DNA from: Engraulis encrasicolus
Taxonomy: Eukaryota > Chordata > Actinopteri > Clupeiformes > Engraulidae
Length of the DNA: 64,000 bases
Assembly: GCF_034702125.1 (NCBI RefSeq)
Contig: NC_085868.1
Coordinates: 46,472,264-46,536,263 of the forward strand
Direction: 5' to 3'
Shown: piece after piece, positions 22,701-34,460 of the stretch
Numbering within the stretch: the stretch's first letter is position 1
How the letters are laid out: every line of letters begins with the position of its first letter
Notes under the pieces: model-generated
Seen by the model: only the letters and a program-made list of their open reading frames with translations
What the model was told of the DNA's origin: nothing
Database searches by the model: none
Translations under genes and position numbers: made by a program

Positions 22701-23163
22701 AGAGGAAGCCGGGTGGTGTGAGGGTTACATCAAAGGACAATGCTGCCCTACAAAGCAAAAAGGCAGTAACTGCATTGCTGTTTAAAATGAGTTACTATGA
22801 CTTTAATGTCATACATAGCAAAGTCTACTGTAAAGTTAAACAAAATCTTCAAAAAAGGTGGTAATACAAAGTAACAAAACTGTCACATGCCAATAATCTC
22901 CCCAAAAACACTTATACTGGATTGCAGTATCATTTTAAAGTCAACTGACTCAGTTTTGAGCTCTGCGCAGTTACTGCCTTTATGCTTCGTAGGGCAGAAT
23001 GTGCCCACAGAAGTCTTTGCAAGATTAGAAGTCATTATGTGAATCCACAAGATAGTCCAGCATTGCAGCATCGCTTAATCTGACACCTGCTCTTCTAAAT
23101 TACAGGAGAAATATAAACTTGTTTCATGTACAGCAAGTGGTCACAGGTGTGTGGCTGATCAAC
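22701..23163. other. No gene recognised
   Basis: Unique AT-rich sequence. Confidence 0.55.
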
Positions 23164-23465
23164 CATGGGTGCATCCCAATATGTGACCTTGCCTCCTCCA
23201 CTTGCCTCCTCCACTTGCTTCTCGTCATGATGACATCACTGACAACAGCATTATATTTCAATATCTTGCAAAAGCTCAATTGTAAAGTCTTTTTCTCATT
23301 TGCAATTGGGATGGTGAATGAAAAACAGTCCCTCAAAAGTTGTTGTGGCGAGGCTGACAGCTGGGAAACTTTATCGTTTTCTCCACGGAGGAGGGGCCAG
23401 GAGGCGGGACGAGGAGACAAGCACAAGTGGAGGAGGCAAGGACACATATTGGGATGCACCCCTTG
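23164..23465. mobile_element. MITE with long inverted ends, GGTGCATCCCAATATG family (copy 2)
   Basis: The left end GGGTGCATCCCAATATGTG is mirrored by CACATATTGGGATGCACCC at the right, and CTTGCCTCCTCCACTTG by CAAGTGGAGGAGGCAAG, giving arms of about 50 bp. The interior matches the older copy at 13246-13562. No target duplication was identified, so the superfamily remains open. Confidence 0.85.
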
Positions 23466-23484
23466 CCAACAACCTTGCCATAAC

Positions 23485-23625
23485 CGAATGTCAGTTAAGG
23501 CCAACAGTCATAAAATGTTTATGACTTGGACATAATATTTATGGCTTATCTATGACTGTGTTATGACACTATAATGACACTGTTATGACATGCTTTTGAC
23601 ACCGGCGTCAAGTAAAGTCTTACCG
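23485..23625. repeat. Fragment of a TTATGACAC-type dispersed repeat
   Basis: Runs of GTTATGACACT/AATGACACTGTTATGACA followed by GGCGTCAAGTAAAGTCTTACC resemble a repeat family frequent in fish genomes. Only one end is visible. Confidence 0.45.
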
Positions 23626-24083
23626 ATAATTGTTTTGTAAAAGTGACACTGTGGTGTGATACTTGAGGATATGGCTTCCAGAATTTCCAGACAGACTGTA
23701 ACAGAAAAGAGGGCGATGTTTTTGAAAAGTCCTCTTTTCCACCTGCCCTTTGACAATAATCGAATACGTCTTTGAAAGGTGCACAGTCGAGGATGGTGGC
23801 CAGAGTACTGTAGGTATTGCAACTATGCTGCCATTGAAACTCTGCTTGTTATTGCCACATTTCATCGTTTCACGACCATTTACTGAATAATAAACTAATA
23901 TTTACAAGTTTGAACAAAGTGTAGTGAGTTTTGCAGCTTCAAATGTCTAATTCTGAAAATTCAAACTGTCGGACATAGAGGAGATTCACTTTTTCAAGTA
24001 TAAAAAGTGCAATTTCCGCACACTGATAACGAATACTTCAATGGTGGTGCTAAGTTTTCATGAAAATTTGTGAATGGGAAGCA
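23626..24083. other. No gene recognised
   Basis: Unique sequence. The short open frames lack domains. Confidence 0.5.
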
Positions 24084-24092
24084 GGAATTCTG

Positions 24093-24471
24093 TAGCCTGG
24101 CGACGCCATCCTATGTACTCCACCCAAAGATTTTGGCTCCGCACCTAGTCTATTGAAAGCCTCCTACAGTAGCTCGGTTCGCTCACAGTTCAGCCAATTA
24201 GCAAACAGTTGAGAGTGGTGACACAGAACTCACCAACGAAGTCTGTTACTGATTGGTTAAGGTAACACTATTCACACTTTTGTTTTGATATTTGCATGCT
24301 TTTGCGACACTGTATCGTAACAGTCATGCTAATACAGCACAATATGGGTTATAATTCGAATTCGGAACTCCAATGAATTTAAAAGGTAGAGTAAGATCAG
24401 ACCATCTCCCTCCCACCACGGAGACGGATTCCTCTTAGCTTTCGTCAGACTGTTTGACTTTGCCCAGGCTA
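24093..24471. mobile_element. TAGCCTGG-ended element with 9-bp target duplication
   Basis: TAGCCTGG at the left is mirrored by CCAGGCTA at the right. GGAATTCTG lies immediately outside both ends (24084-24092, 24472-24480). An inverted, partial relative is at 49390-49598. Nine-base duplications point away from hAT and toward groups such as Mutator-like elements; this is not certain. It is 379 bp and non-coding. Confidence 0.8.
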
Positions 24472-24480
24472 GGAATTCTG

Positions 24481-25096
24481 GACAGTAAGTGCTAAAAATA
24501 TTACACAGTGCACCTTTTAATATCGCCTAGGCCCCGAAGAGGCAGCACAGGTAATTGGTATCATGACACTGCAAGTGGATCTTTGGTTAAATAGTCTTTA
24601 ATGAGAGGAAGAAAGAGGTCATATTTAATGGGGCTATAATCATCTCAACCCCAAGCTTAATGGCCCTTTTCCAAACAATAGCCTGCAGTATTTATTGAAG
24701 AGGGAGTCTGGGAGTCCCTCAGGTGTCCACAGGTATACTACAGTACAGTACATTCAGAGAGGCAAGGCAAGCATCCTGTGTAGCCAATGATACAATAAGG
24801 AAGGGGATAAGGTACGTTCTAAGTGAAGCAACCAGTCTATCGAACTCCGCAGTACAGGTCGGTGTGTGAATCTCTTGCTGAGATGATGCTCCCATGATTG
24901 TGCAGGTACTTCTGTGATCCCTGCCCAGCGTAGCGAGAGAATAAGGCCTCCGAACATACGGAGTCTACTGAGGGAACGCATGCGGCAGTTATCTCTGTAG
25001 GTCTACTACAAGGCGGAAATGGTATGTTTGCACTGTACTGTATGTTCATTTATGGTGGTTGATTTTTGGTGATGGTAAGGTTTTAGAACACAGGAA
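24481..25096. other. No gene recognised
   Basis: Unique sequence without an exon that can be supported. Confidence 0.5.
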
Positions 25097-25858
25097 AAGA
25101 GATGTATAAAGTACTGGAGAAAAGTAGTGGAGTAGAAGTACCAGTATCATCTTGTCAAATGACTTGAGTAAAAGTCAAAAGTAACCTTTCCTTACCTTAC
25201 TCAAGTAGAAGGACAAAAGTATTCAAAATGTGTTGTACTTAAGTAAAGCAAATAGAAGTATTGCAAGTTTTGCTACTTGAGTAAAAAGTAGAAGTAGAAG
25301 TAAAAGTACTGCATTAAAAAAAAAATGGGGGGAAAAAAAGTCAGTCAAAAGTTTGAATACCATTTGGTTTATTAGAGCTCTGTACAATAAGTCTCTTATG
25401 AAGTGCAAATACCATTATGGTTTGTTATTAAAACAACTTTGTAACACAAGTTCAGTTTTTAAGAAAACGTAGGGCAGTAGTTTTACCTCGTCTACCTCAT
25501 CCATCTTGCCAACATGCCAGTGTCAATGCCAACTGAGCGTCACTGACCGCGCCAAAAGACATGCGCGAGAATGCGATCTGCTCATTTCCCTACCATTGCA
25601 TCGCCGACCGTGAACACGTTCCATCATATCTGGTGATGACAGAGCCATCTAGCGCTCGAGCATAGAAACGAGTAACGAGTAACAAAAGCAGCACATGAAA
25701 AATATATCGGAATAAAAGTATTAATTTCATCAGAAAAATGTAGTGCAGTAAAAGTACAAGTATGAGGAAGAAAATATTACTCAAAAAAGTACAGATGCTG
25801 CAGTTTAGTACTTAAGTGCAGTACTTTGTTACTTTTACTTCGTTACTATACATCTCTG
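25097..25858. mobile_element. Probable MITE with AGAGATGTATA ends
   Basis: AGAGATGTATAAAGTACTG near the left and AGTACTTTGTTACTTTTACTTCGTTACTATACATCTCT at the right (quoted in part) are inverted. Both arms are full of AAGTAAAAGTACT words typical of a teleost hAT MITE group. No octamer duplication was confirmed. Confidence 0.55.
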
Positions 25859-26396
25859 GCATTGCATAATACTATATATACCAATATTTCTAAAAGGGCA
25901 GAATCAAAATTCTAATTATAATTCGGAAACTCTATTTTAAAAAAAAGTTTTAATGGCTGTCTTATCAGCAATCTACTCTCTCCACTATAAGTAGTGGCGT
26001 TATTACAGTAAGGCATGATGAGGACAATAGCAACCCATACAATCCAGCACTTGATTATCCCTCTAAGGAAAATTAAACACAATGACATTTCAAAACATAT
26101 ATCAAAATACATTTTTAGTCATTGGAATGCAATGAAATTAATAAGGTCAAAAGATCTGTGTCGTGTGTAAACCCTCCAAAAAGCTAAATTATTTTCTGAC
26201 AGACCCAATAACGCATTGGTGTATAGAACCACTGCATGGCACAAAAAAAAACTTTTTCAGTAATTGCTCAAGTTAGAAATGGTCTAGAATTGCAGCACAT
26301 CCACACAGAAAGTGAAAATCACACTGGTGAAAATAACAGTGTATGGGCTTTGTCTTGACCCGTGAATGCTGGAGCAAGGGTAGGGATGGTGGGGAG
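25859..26396. other. No gene recognised
   Basis: AT-rich unique sequence. Confidence 0.55.
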
Positions 26397-26749
26397 CAGG
26401 GCCGTAACCAAACATTTTCAAATACCGGGGTCAAATACTAAGCGTTGTACTGCATACTGTACATTTAGAATGTTTCAAACACTTCAGTCAAACTCTTGAA
26501 GTGGAATTCACCCCTGGTCATTGTGTGCTGTTATCACAGATAATTTATCCTCATTTTGCATTTTACATGAGAAAAATAAAGTAATTTTCATTTATCACTA
26601 CCTTGAGGATAAATGGCGTAAGTGGCGTACACAGACTGAATTTACCATTGTTGATCATATATCGATTTTCATCATAGACAAGTTTTACATTACTGAAAAA
26701 AAATACAGAGAACATGACCTCTGTGTCCTCAATGGTAGTTACAGCCATG
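26397..26749 (+). mobile_element. hAT-type MITE, CAGGGCCGTAACC family (copy 1)
   Basis: It begins CAGGGCCGTAACCAAACATTT and ends GGTAGTTACAGCCATG. The whole interior is found, inverted, at 36416-36695. Flanking octamers agree poorly (4 of 8), so this copy is older. Confidence 0.75.
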
Positions 26750-26898
26750 TTTAGGGGGGCAGGTGAGCTCTGTTCAGCAACATTTCCCAGCTGCTTTCTT
26801 CACTGGGAGACTAGATTTCAATGTGGCATTAGACATTCAGCCTGTACCTGCAGCACAGCTCTGTAATGACCTTAAAAACCTGTCAGGAAATGACCCAC

Positions 26899-27020
26899 GT
26901 GTGTGCGTGTGTGCGTGCGTGCTAGAGTGTACTTACATGTTTGCGTGCGTACATATGTGCGTGTGTGTGTGTATGTGCATGCATGAATGTGTGTGTGCGT
27001 GCGTGTGTGCATGTCTGTAT
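26899..27020. repeat. Degenerate (GT)n / (GTGC)n microsatellite
   Basis: Interrupted GT and GTGC repeats with CATG interruptions. Confidence 0.9.
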
Positions 27021-27021
27021 G

Positions 27022-27154
27022 CATGGGGGCCGCTAGGCAGGGGAAAGTGTTACAGATTCTAAGGGACCAAGCACTGTCAGCAATCACAGTGGCCCTTATG
27101 GTGACCCAAAATTCGAGTCTTTCATGGGGCCCAACATTTCTGGCGGTGCCCCTG
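27022..27154. mobile_element. hAT-type MITE, 133 bp
   Basis: The ends CATGGGGGCCGC and TGGCGGTGCCCCTG are imperfectly inverted. The flanking octamers TCTGTATG and TCTGCATG agree at 7 of 8. The interior has the usual GGGGCCC block. Confidence 0.7.
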
Positions 27155-27162
27155 TCTGCATG

Positions 27163-27900
27163 TGCCTGTGTACATTCAGACAAATCAATAGGCCCTTTCC
27201 AAAGGGATGGACTGCCATCTCTTCTAGCAGGCTGACTTTGCCACCCAATAAAGGTTCCCACTCTAATTGTTTGTTTTCCCTCTATGTGTCTGTGCCTGTC
27301 AATCCCTTTCCCGACTCACTTTGTCTCTGTTTGTCCGTCTGTTTGCCTGTCACATTCTCTCTCTTATTATTAAATATTTGATGAAAAATGTTGGAGTATC
27401 AGCTATCGACTGCATCTAACAATCCCTTCATTCAATGACAAAGAAGACAACTAAACAAAGTGGCTTTTTGAAGCTAATAGTGGATTACTGTATGCTGCTA
27501 TTGCAATTGCAATGTTTCAAAATCGCTAAAATCTTATTGCATGCAGACACGTAATACGCTACATATTATTGCATATACTGACATATTGCAGCCTATACAA
27601 ATAATGCTGTTTTTCAACCATGTATTAGCTAATTCATGTACAATTCACATATTTATTATTGGCTGTATTTAATTTCTTTATATCTTTTTAACAATTCACA
27701 GCATCCGCTCCCCTAAGCCTACCTGGGTATGTGCACACATGTTCATTTGCATGCATTTGCAAGTTCTCAGTAGATAACCGCTCAATTAAACGACTTTCAC
27801 AAGTGCAACGGGTCAATAAACATAGAGCTGATTAGCGCCTCTGTTGGAAGTATGCCCTGCAGGAAAAGCACTCAGTCTCACACGGCATGCAGCCCACCTC
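27163..27900. other. No gene recognised
   Basis: AT-rich unique sequence. Confidence 0.55.
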
Positions 27901-27904
27901 CGGT

Positions 27905-28400
27905 TCTTGGGAAAGGTGCCTGTAGACTTCATTGCGAAAACACAAACTAAACTTTTATTAAGACGCATATTTGGCCAAGAAACAAATGACTGGATGCCTT
28001 CTGGATTTTTTTTTTAAATTCTGATACGCCTCTGGGCTGCATTTCATATTTCACAACATGTCCGATGTCCAATCGATGGCTCCGGTGCCTTGTTTTTTAT
28101 GTCCACAGTAAGTTACTCATGAAAGCATGAATGTAGTTGGTATTGGTAATGATCAGGTTTAACTAGGAATAAATCCTGGGAAAGGTGCCTGTAGGCTTCA
28201 TTGCTACAACACAACTAAACTTTATTAAGACGCATATTTGACTGAGAAAGAAATGCTTGGATGCCTCTTGGAATCTTTTTTAAAATGATGATACGTATTG
28301 GCCTAGTGTATTTTGTGTCCACAAAGGACAAATGGACATGTTACTCATGAAAGCATGCGAAATTGGTAATGGTGATGATCAGGTTTAATTAGGAATTATA
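27905..28400. repeat. Tandem duplication, about 230-260 bp unit, two copies
   Basis: GGGAAAGGTGCCTGTAG, TTATTAAGACGCATATTTG, GGATGCCT and TACTCATGAAAGCATG occur in the same order at about 27910-28130 and 28178-28355. ATGATCAGGTTTAA follows each. The copies have diverged by small deletions, so the event is not recent. Confidence 0.85.
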
Positions 28401-28429
28401 AGAGGATTGGTGGGAAACTGGCTACGGAC

Positions 28430-28442
28430 ACACGCACGCGCA

Positions 28443-28517
<75 letters not shown>

Positions 28518-28811
28518 GCTTGGGACCTCCCATTGACACAATTGCCTGGCTCTAGCCGGCCTGTGTAGTTCTGCACAGCTTTGTGAGTTCCACTAGGTCT
28601 GGGAGAGCACGAGGCATGGCTTCATCTATAATTCTGCCCATCCTTGTTGCCACCAACACAAAATATGTTTTCTGTTCATTTCTAAAGAGTCAATTTAGTC
28701 TACAGTCTTTTCTGTGATTCCTCAATGCCACATGCCATTGATATTGAAGCAATAAATGCTGCGCCAATTTTCTGGATGGAGAAGAAGCATTCTATTCCTG
28801 AAGTCTCCCAG

Positions 28812-28870
<59 letters not shown>

Positions 28871-29153
28871 TGTGTGTGTGTGTGTGTAGCACCACAGAGG
28901 TTTGGTGAGAACCAGGCTATTGACTCCCATTCATATTTAACTAAATAATATCTTCCTGTTTCCAGACCAAAACAAACCCTAACCCTAGCCCTTATCAGTA
29001 AAGAAATGTTTCCGTAACTTTGGTTTTACTACCAATTGCAACATAGTGACCAAGGAAAACACTGCTGAATTTGTGGGGATTGCAATTTGGTCCCCAAAAG
29101 GGAACCTTTGTCAGGTTTTTGTATCGTAATGGGAACTTTTGGAGCCCACATAG

Positions 29154-29242
<89 letters not shown>

Positions 29243-29542
29243 TATTTGGCAGTGTGTACAAGAAGCAGGCACGTATCCAAAGAAGCTTGGAGAATTAGGA
29301 AGCGATGGTACACACTACAGCATTTGATCTGAGGATTCCACCTGCTCTCTAGCCATGCACTATACACTTGTCTTATTATTGCCTAGCTGCAGCTGAACAG
29401 TAGCCATGCTTTTTATACGTATAAAACTTGTACTTTATTGCATCAGTACTGCCATATTCCGCTGTGCATTCCCCCAAATGGTTTACACTGCAAAAATAGC
29501 TGTGAGAGGACTTGTCTTACCTGAACAAAAGCATGCACACAT

Positions 29543-29583
<41 letters not shown>

Positions 29584-29690
29584 CAGGCACGCATGCACGA
29601 ACGCACGCACGCACGCACGCACGACGCACGCGCACAAACACACACATACACACACTCACACACACACACACACACACACACCTGGATATA
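28430..29690. repeat. Cluster of four dinucleotide microsatellites
   Basis: (CA)n at about 28430-28516 with a CGCG-rich start; (GT)n at 28816-28888 with a (GCGT)n core; (CA)n at 29155-29240; and compound (CA)n/(GCAC)n at 29535-29682 next to the LINE tail. The sequence between them is unique and shows no gene. Confidence 0.95.
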
Positions 29691-29840
29691 ATAATGCATT
29701 TTATTTAAAAGCGCCTTTCAAAAAACTCAAGGACACTGTACAGAGAGAGGCAAAATAAAACAAGACAGATAAACAGATTGTAAACAAAAAATAAATATAT
29801 AGAAAATAAATATAGAATAAAACAAAATACAGTTAAAGAA

Positions 29841-32610
29841 TCATAAAGAATAGGCTAATTGAAATAGATGAGTTTTAAGTCTTGATTTGAACAGGGGTAA
29901 AGACTCAATGTTGCGGATGTCAGGGGGAAGCGCATTCCACAGCTGAGGAGCAGAGCAACTGAAAGCTCTGTTCCCCATGGTGCTGAGACGGGCAGAAGGG
30001 ACAGAGAGGAGAATGAAGGAAGAGGAACGGAGGGGGCGGGAGGGAATAGCAATGTGAATAAGATTAGATAGATAAGGAGGGGCAAGATTGTGGATAGCCT
30101 TGAAGGTGTGGAGAAGTATTTTAAAGTGAATTCTAAATTTGATAGGGAGCCAGTGGAGATGTTGGAGTGCAGGGGTAATATGGTGACAGGAAGGGGTTTT
30201 AGTTATGATGCGGGCAGCTGAGTTCTGGACCAGTTGGAGCTTGTGGAGAGATTTTTGAGGGAGACCAAAGAGGAGAGAATTACAGTAATCAATGCGAGAG
30301 GTGACAAGACTGTGTATATGGAGGGAGGTAGAATGGGAGGTGAGAGAGGGGCGGAGACGGTTAATGTTGCGTAGGTGGAAATAAGCAGACCGTGTGATGT
30401 TGTTAATGTGGGAGAGGAAGGATAGAGAGCCATCAAGCATGACACCCAAACTCTTAACTTGAGGGGAGGGGGAGACAGGAGAGCTATCAATTGAGAAGGA
30501 GAAACTATTTGCTTTGGATAAGGTGGATTTGGTGCCTATAAGTAGGACTTCAGTTTTGTTCGAATTCAGTTTCAAAAAATTTGAGGTGAACCAGGATTTG
30601 ATTTCAGAAAGACAGGTGGTGAGGGAGGGGGGAGGGAGAGTGTCAGAGGGTTTGCCAGATAAATAGAGCTGGGTGTCATCAGCATAGCAATGGAAATTAA
30701 TTTTGAATTACCAAGGGGAAGGAGGTAGTTGATGAAGAGGAGGGGCCCCAGAACAGAACCTTGAGGCACACTAGAGGTGACAGGGGAGGGCTTGGATTTA
30801 AATGACTTCATTTGAATAAATTGAGAACGGCCAGAGAGATAAGAATGGAACCAGTCAAGGGGTGTGTTACTTATGCCAATTGAGGAGAGTCTGTGGAGAA
30901 GGATGGAATGCGAGACGGTGTCAAAGGCTGCACTGAGGTCAAGGAAAATGACAATAGAGAGTAGGCCAGAGTCAGCAGCCATGAGCAGGTCATTAGTGAT
31001 TTTAACTAGGGCTGTTTCTGTGCTATGTCGGGGGCGAAAACCAGACTGGAAGTGCTCATAGAGGGAGTTAAGAGTTAGATGGGAATGGAGTTGAGAAGCT
31101 ACAATTTTTTCTAGAATTTTGGAGATGAACGGAAGGTTGGAGATTGGGCGGAGGTTGTTGTAGTCAGAGGGATCAGAGCCAGGTTTTTTTAGTATAGGGG
31201 TGACAGCAGCAACTTTGAACAGAGAGGGTACAGTACCAGTGGAGAGTGAGGAGTGGATGATGGCAGAAATGAATGGGAGGAGAGAGGGGAGGCAGGATTT
31301 GACAAGAGTTGTGGGGAGGGGATCAAGCTGACAGGTGGAGGGCGTGGATTTGGAGATGAGGTCAGATATTTCAGAGGAGTCCGGGAGATGAAAACTAGAA
31401 AATAACTGGTGAAGGGGGAAGAGATCAGCGGGGGAGGGAAAAGAGGGGTTGCAGATAAGATGTTGGTGGATCTTATGGATTTTTTCATTAAAAAAGTCCA
31501 GTAATGAATTGCAAGTCTCAACTGAGTACATATGAGCAGGGAGAGAGTCAGGTGGTTTAAGGATGTTGTTAAGCACAGAGAACAGGGTTTTGGAGTTGCC
31601 TTCATTGGCATAGATTAGAGTGGAGTAGTAATCAGACTTAGTTTGAGAGATGCAGTCCTTGTAGAGTGATATATGAGCTTGGTACATTTCTTTGTGAACA
31701 GTGAGACCAGTTTTCTTGCACAGGCGCTCAAGTTGTCTGCCTTTGGATTTCATGGTCCGGAGTTCAGGGGTGTACCAGGGGGCAGTTTGAGAAACAATTA
31801 CAAAACAATTAAGGACATTGTGAAGACCATTGTTATACAGAGTGACTAGTTCATCAGGGGAGGAGAGATTATTAGAAATCAGAATGGTTTCAATAGAGGT
31901 AGAAAGGGAATCAATGTTAATGTCCTTAATATTACGGAACGAGATAAGGCGAGGGGTCTTGATGATGGAGAGGTGGAGAGTGACACTAAAGGAGACAAGG
32001 AAGTGGTCAGATATGTGGAGGTCATCAGCTGAGCAGTTGGAGGGGGAGAGACCAGAGCAACAGATTAAGTCCAATGTATGTCCTTTAGTATGGGTGGGGA
32101 AATCAATGAATTGCTGGAAACCAAAACTATCTAGGCAAGAAGAAAAGTCACAAGTAAGGGAGTGATGGGAATTGTCAAAATGGATATTGAAGTCTCCAAG
32201 GAGAATTATATTAGGAGAGAGGGTGGAGAGGTGAGTGAGAAGAGAGCCTAATTCGTTTAAAAATTCTTTGTGTGGCTTAGGAGGGCGGTAAAGGGAAGCG
32301 ATGATGGTGGGGATGGGTCCGGGCAGTTTGCAGGCAATGCACTCCAGTGAGCTGAAAGAGGGCACAGACAGGGGCTGGACTTTCCAAGTCTCGCGGTGAA
32401 TTATCGCGAGACCCCCACCACGACCGGAGCCACGGGGTTGAGAGATGTAAACACAGCCATCAGGAGTACAGTCATTAAGTTGGGAGAAATCGCCAGGTTG
32501 TTGCCAAGTTTCAGTTAAACACAGAAAGTCAAACTTACGGTCGGTGAGGAGATCACGAATGAGATGGCCTTTGTTCGTGAGTGAGCGGATGTTGAGCAGA
32601 CCGAAGTTAA
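29841..32610 (-). pseudogene. L2 endonuclease/reverse transcriptase, frameshifted
   Basis: This is the main coding part of the LINE. In the 753-codon frame that starts in the nested element (at 32833), LINE-derived sequence begins near residue 76. The endonuclease follows, with TETW at about 107-110, GDFN at 213-216 and SDH at 275-277. The reverse transcriptase has SAAFDT near 634-639 and PQGSVLGP near 690-697. Near 30700 a frameshift moves the catalytic YADD box out of frame; it is readable in the next frame, which then continues to the normal L2-type C-terminus ending near 29841. No other stop codon breaks it. Confidence 0.9.
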
Positions 32611-32927
32611 AGGATAGGATTCCGGCGTAAAATGAAAGTTTCACCATCGCTTTCTCATGCCACATAATGTATCTAATGATGAGCCATTCTGGGCAATGCC
32701 GCGCCGTTATGGAGTTAGCTAATTTTAAGCTTTTTGGCGAAAAACGCAGCCAATGCATCACGGCGGGGCCAATTATAGGCCTATTATTTTCTGATGTTTC
32801 CCCGCTATAAACAACTTCAAAAACGCTACACACTTCATCACAAAGGTCTCGTCAATCAAACCGAGGCACAGAGACGATCATCGGACCACACAGTCTTTCA
32901 CTGGCCAGCTGTTTTCAGAGGTGTCTC

Positions 32928-33408
32928 CATAGAGGTAGAAAATAACACTAGAGAGGACCCCGCCCCCCCTTTTACGGCAATCTGTAGCGGCCATTATCTG
33001 GAGGTAGATCAGAGAAATGGAAATTAATGGAGAACGAGGCTCACCTCTGTCAAAAATGGCTTAATCGTGTGAAAATGTCCATCAACACACTATACAAGGA
33101 CAATAGTTGAAGTGTGTTGCTAACTATGTTCATAAAATATATTATTTGATTTTTAAATGTATTTTATCGACTCATATGATTTCAGTAGATATGTAGCCTG
33201 ACATTTCAAATGTGGTCTTTGATTAAAGTGTTACTTTATATTTACACAGTTTTAGTTAATTTCTTGACATGGGTGGGCGTGTTCTCCATTGACTTGCATT
33301 GTCTGAAAGTACCTACACTACCTACGGAAGTTGGGAAGCTCCAGCTGCCATTTCCCAGTGCTGTCGCAAATTGCTGTGTCCTCTCTAGTGTTATTTTCTA
33401 CCTCTATG
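32928..33408. mobile_element. 481-bp MITE with 30-bp inverted ends and 8-bp target duplication
   Basis: CATAGAGGTAGAAAATAACA begins a 30-bp end that is repeated exactly, inverted, at 33379-33408. GGTGTCTC (32920-32927) and GGTGTCGC (33409-33416) flank it, 7 of 8 identical. The other arm of the host element lacks the insertion and keeps one copy of the target (GGTTTCTC in the same orientation). Weaker inverted similarity continues inward (AATGGAGAAC on both sides). hAT and P superfamilies both make 8-bp duplications; the CAT start is more P-like, but this is unproven. Confidence 0.85.
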
Positions 33409-33480
33409 GGTGTCGCACTGTTGCAACTCTCTGACCCGGATGCAGGCTACTCAATCAGGTGGTGGCTAGGTAGGCTAAAC

Positions 33481-33759
33481 ATGGTCCGCGGTTCTTACAC
33501 CGGCTGCGACCGTAAAATGAAAAGCTGGAACCCCGACCGTTTTCAGCGACTGCCACTGTCTAAACCAGCCATATTACGGGAATGGCTAATAGCATTAGAA
33601 GTGGACGAAACTGACATAAAAACCCTGAGGGATCGCTACTACCGTGTATGGAGGGAGCATTTCGAGGATGAGGACTACAAGAAGAGTAAGGGAGATGGAA
33701 CACCTAAACGAAACCGTCTAAAGATGAATGCTGTACCAAAAAGGCGCATGGCTATGGAG
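33481..33759 (+). pseudogene. THAP zinc-finger exon, left arm
   Basis: The ATG at 33481 opens a frame with the THAP order: a Cys near residue 9 (YTGC), RFQRLP, a W within REWL, REHF near residue 63, and NAVP near residue 84. The frame reaches AG|GTATGT at 33759-33760, a good splice donor. Two of the four zinc ligands are altered: the first Cys position is Gly, and the CxxH Cys is Trp (TGG). It is therefore probably not a working finger. Confidence 0.7.
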
Positions 33760-34309
33760 GTATGTTTGAAGAGAGAGAAACATGTGTAAATGTGTCTGGC
33801 TCATGAATCTTGAGTGTCTGTGAATCTGTGAAACTGGTTGCAACACCGCGCGTCTTTGCCAGCTAGCACTCTGTTTTGGGAAGGCATAGGTGCAGTAAAT
33901 GTAGCCCACTACAGGAGATAATAAACTGTCAAAACAAACTGGCGCGGGATGGCAAGTGAAATTGTGAAATTGTGCGACCTGAGGCATTCGATGTGGTTGA
34001 TGTCGAGCATGCTAGAGAAGTTTCAGTGAAGTAGACACTAATTGACCAGGGCGCGCGAGGTCAGATGGACCATTACGCAACGGAGGAGGGCTGGAGGAAG
34101 TCGTACTAGAATGTAAGTACACCACCAGTGGTGTGTTATTACAAAGTTGAATCCATGTTATATTATACCGTGTTGCAATTACTTTGTAAGAGTAGTCTGC
34201 CTACCTTATCGAACGTCTGGGAGTGATAAAACCACCTGGGGCTACACGTCCGGGAGTGATCTCAGTTGGGAGTGTCCATCTGCCACCGGTACTCTCCATA
34301 CAACTCTTC

Positions 34310-34460
34310 AAATCTGCTGCCTGCACACACGGTAGTCCACTTCTGATGCTATTAGCCATTCCCGTAATATGGCTGGTTTAGACAGTGGCAGTCGGTGAAA
34401 ACGGTCGGGGTTCCAGCTTTTCATTTTACGGTCGCAGCCGGTGTAAGAACCGCGGACCAT
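34310..34460 (-). pseudogene. THAP zinc-finger exon, right arm (partial)
   Basis: The inverted copy begins with ATG at 34460 and reads the same MVRGSYTGC start and an RFHRLP block. It lacks about 38 bp relative to the left arm. It then reads RVCRQQ where the left arm has RVWREH. It keeps the Cys that the left copy lost and loses the His the left copy keeps. The frame runs into unrelated sequence after that. Confidence 0.65.

Noticed and set aside
32611..32833. The first 74 or so codons of the 753-codon L2 frame as LINE protein
   Set aside because: They lie inside the terminal arm of the nested Kolobok-like element. The true upstream LINE part is at 34828-35197.
33481..33789. A functional host THAP transcription factor
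   Set aside because: Two zinc ligands are replaced, the exon is duplicated in inverted orientation within a TTAA-flanked element, and no downstream exon is found.
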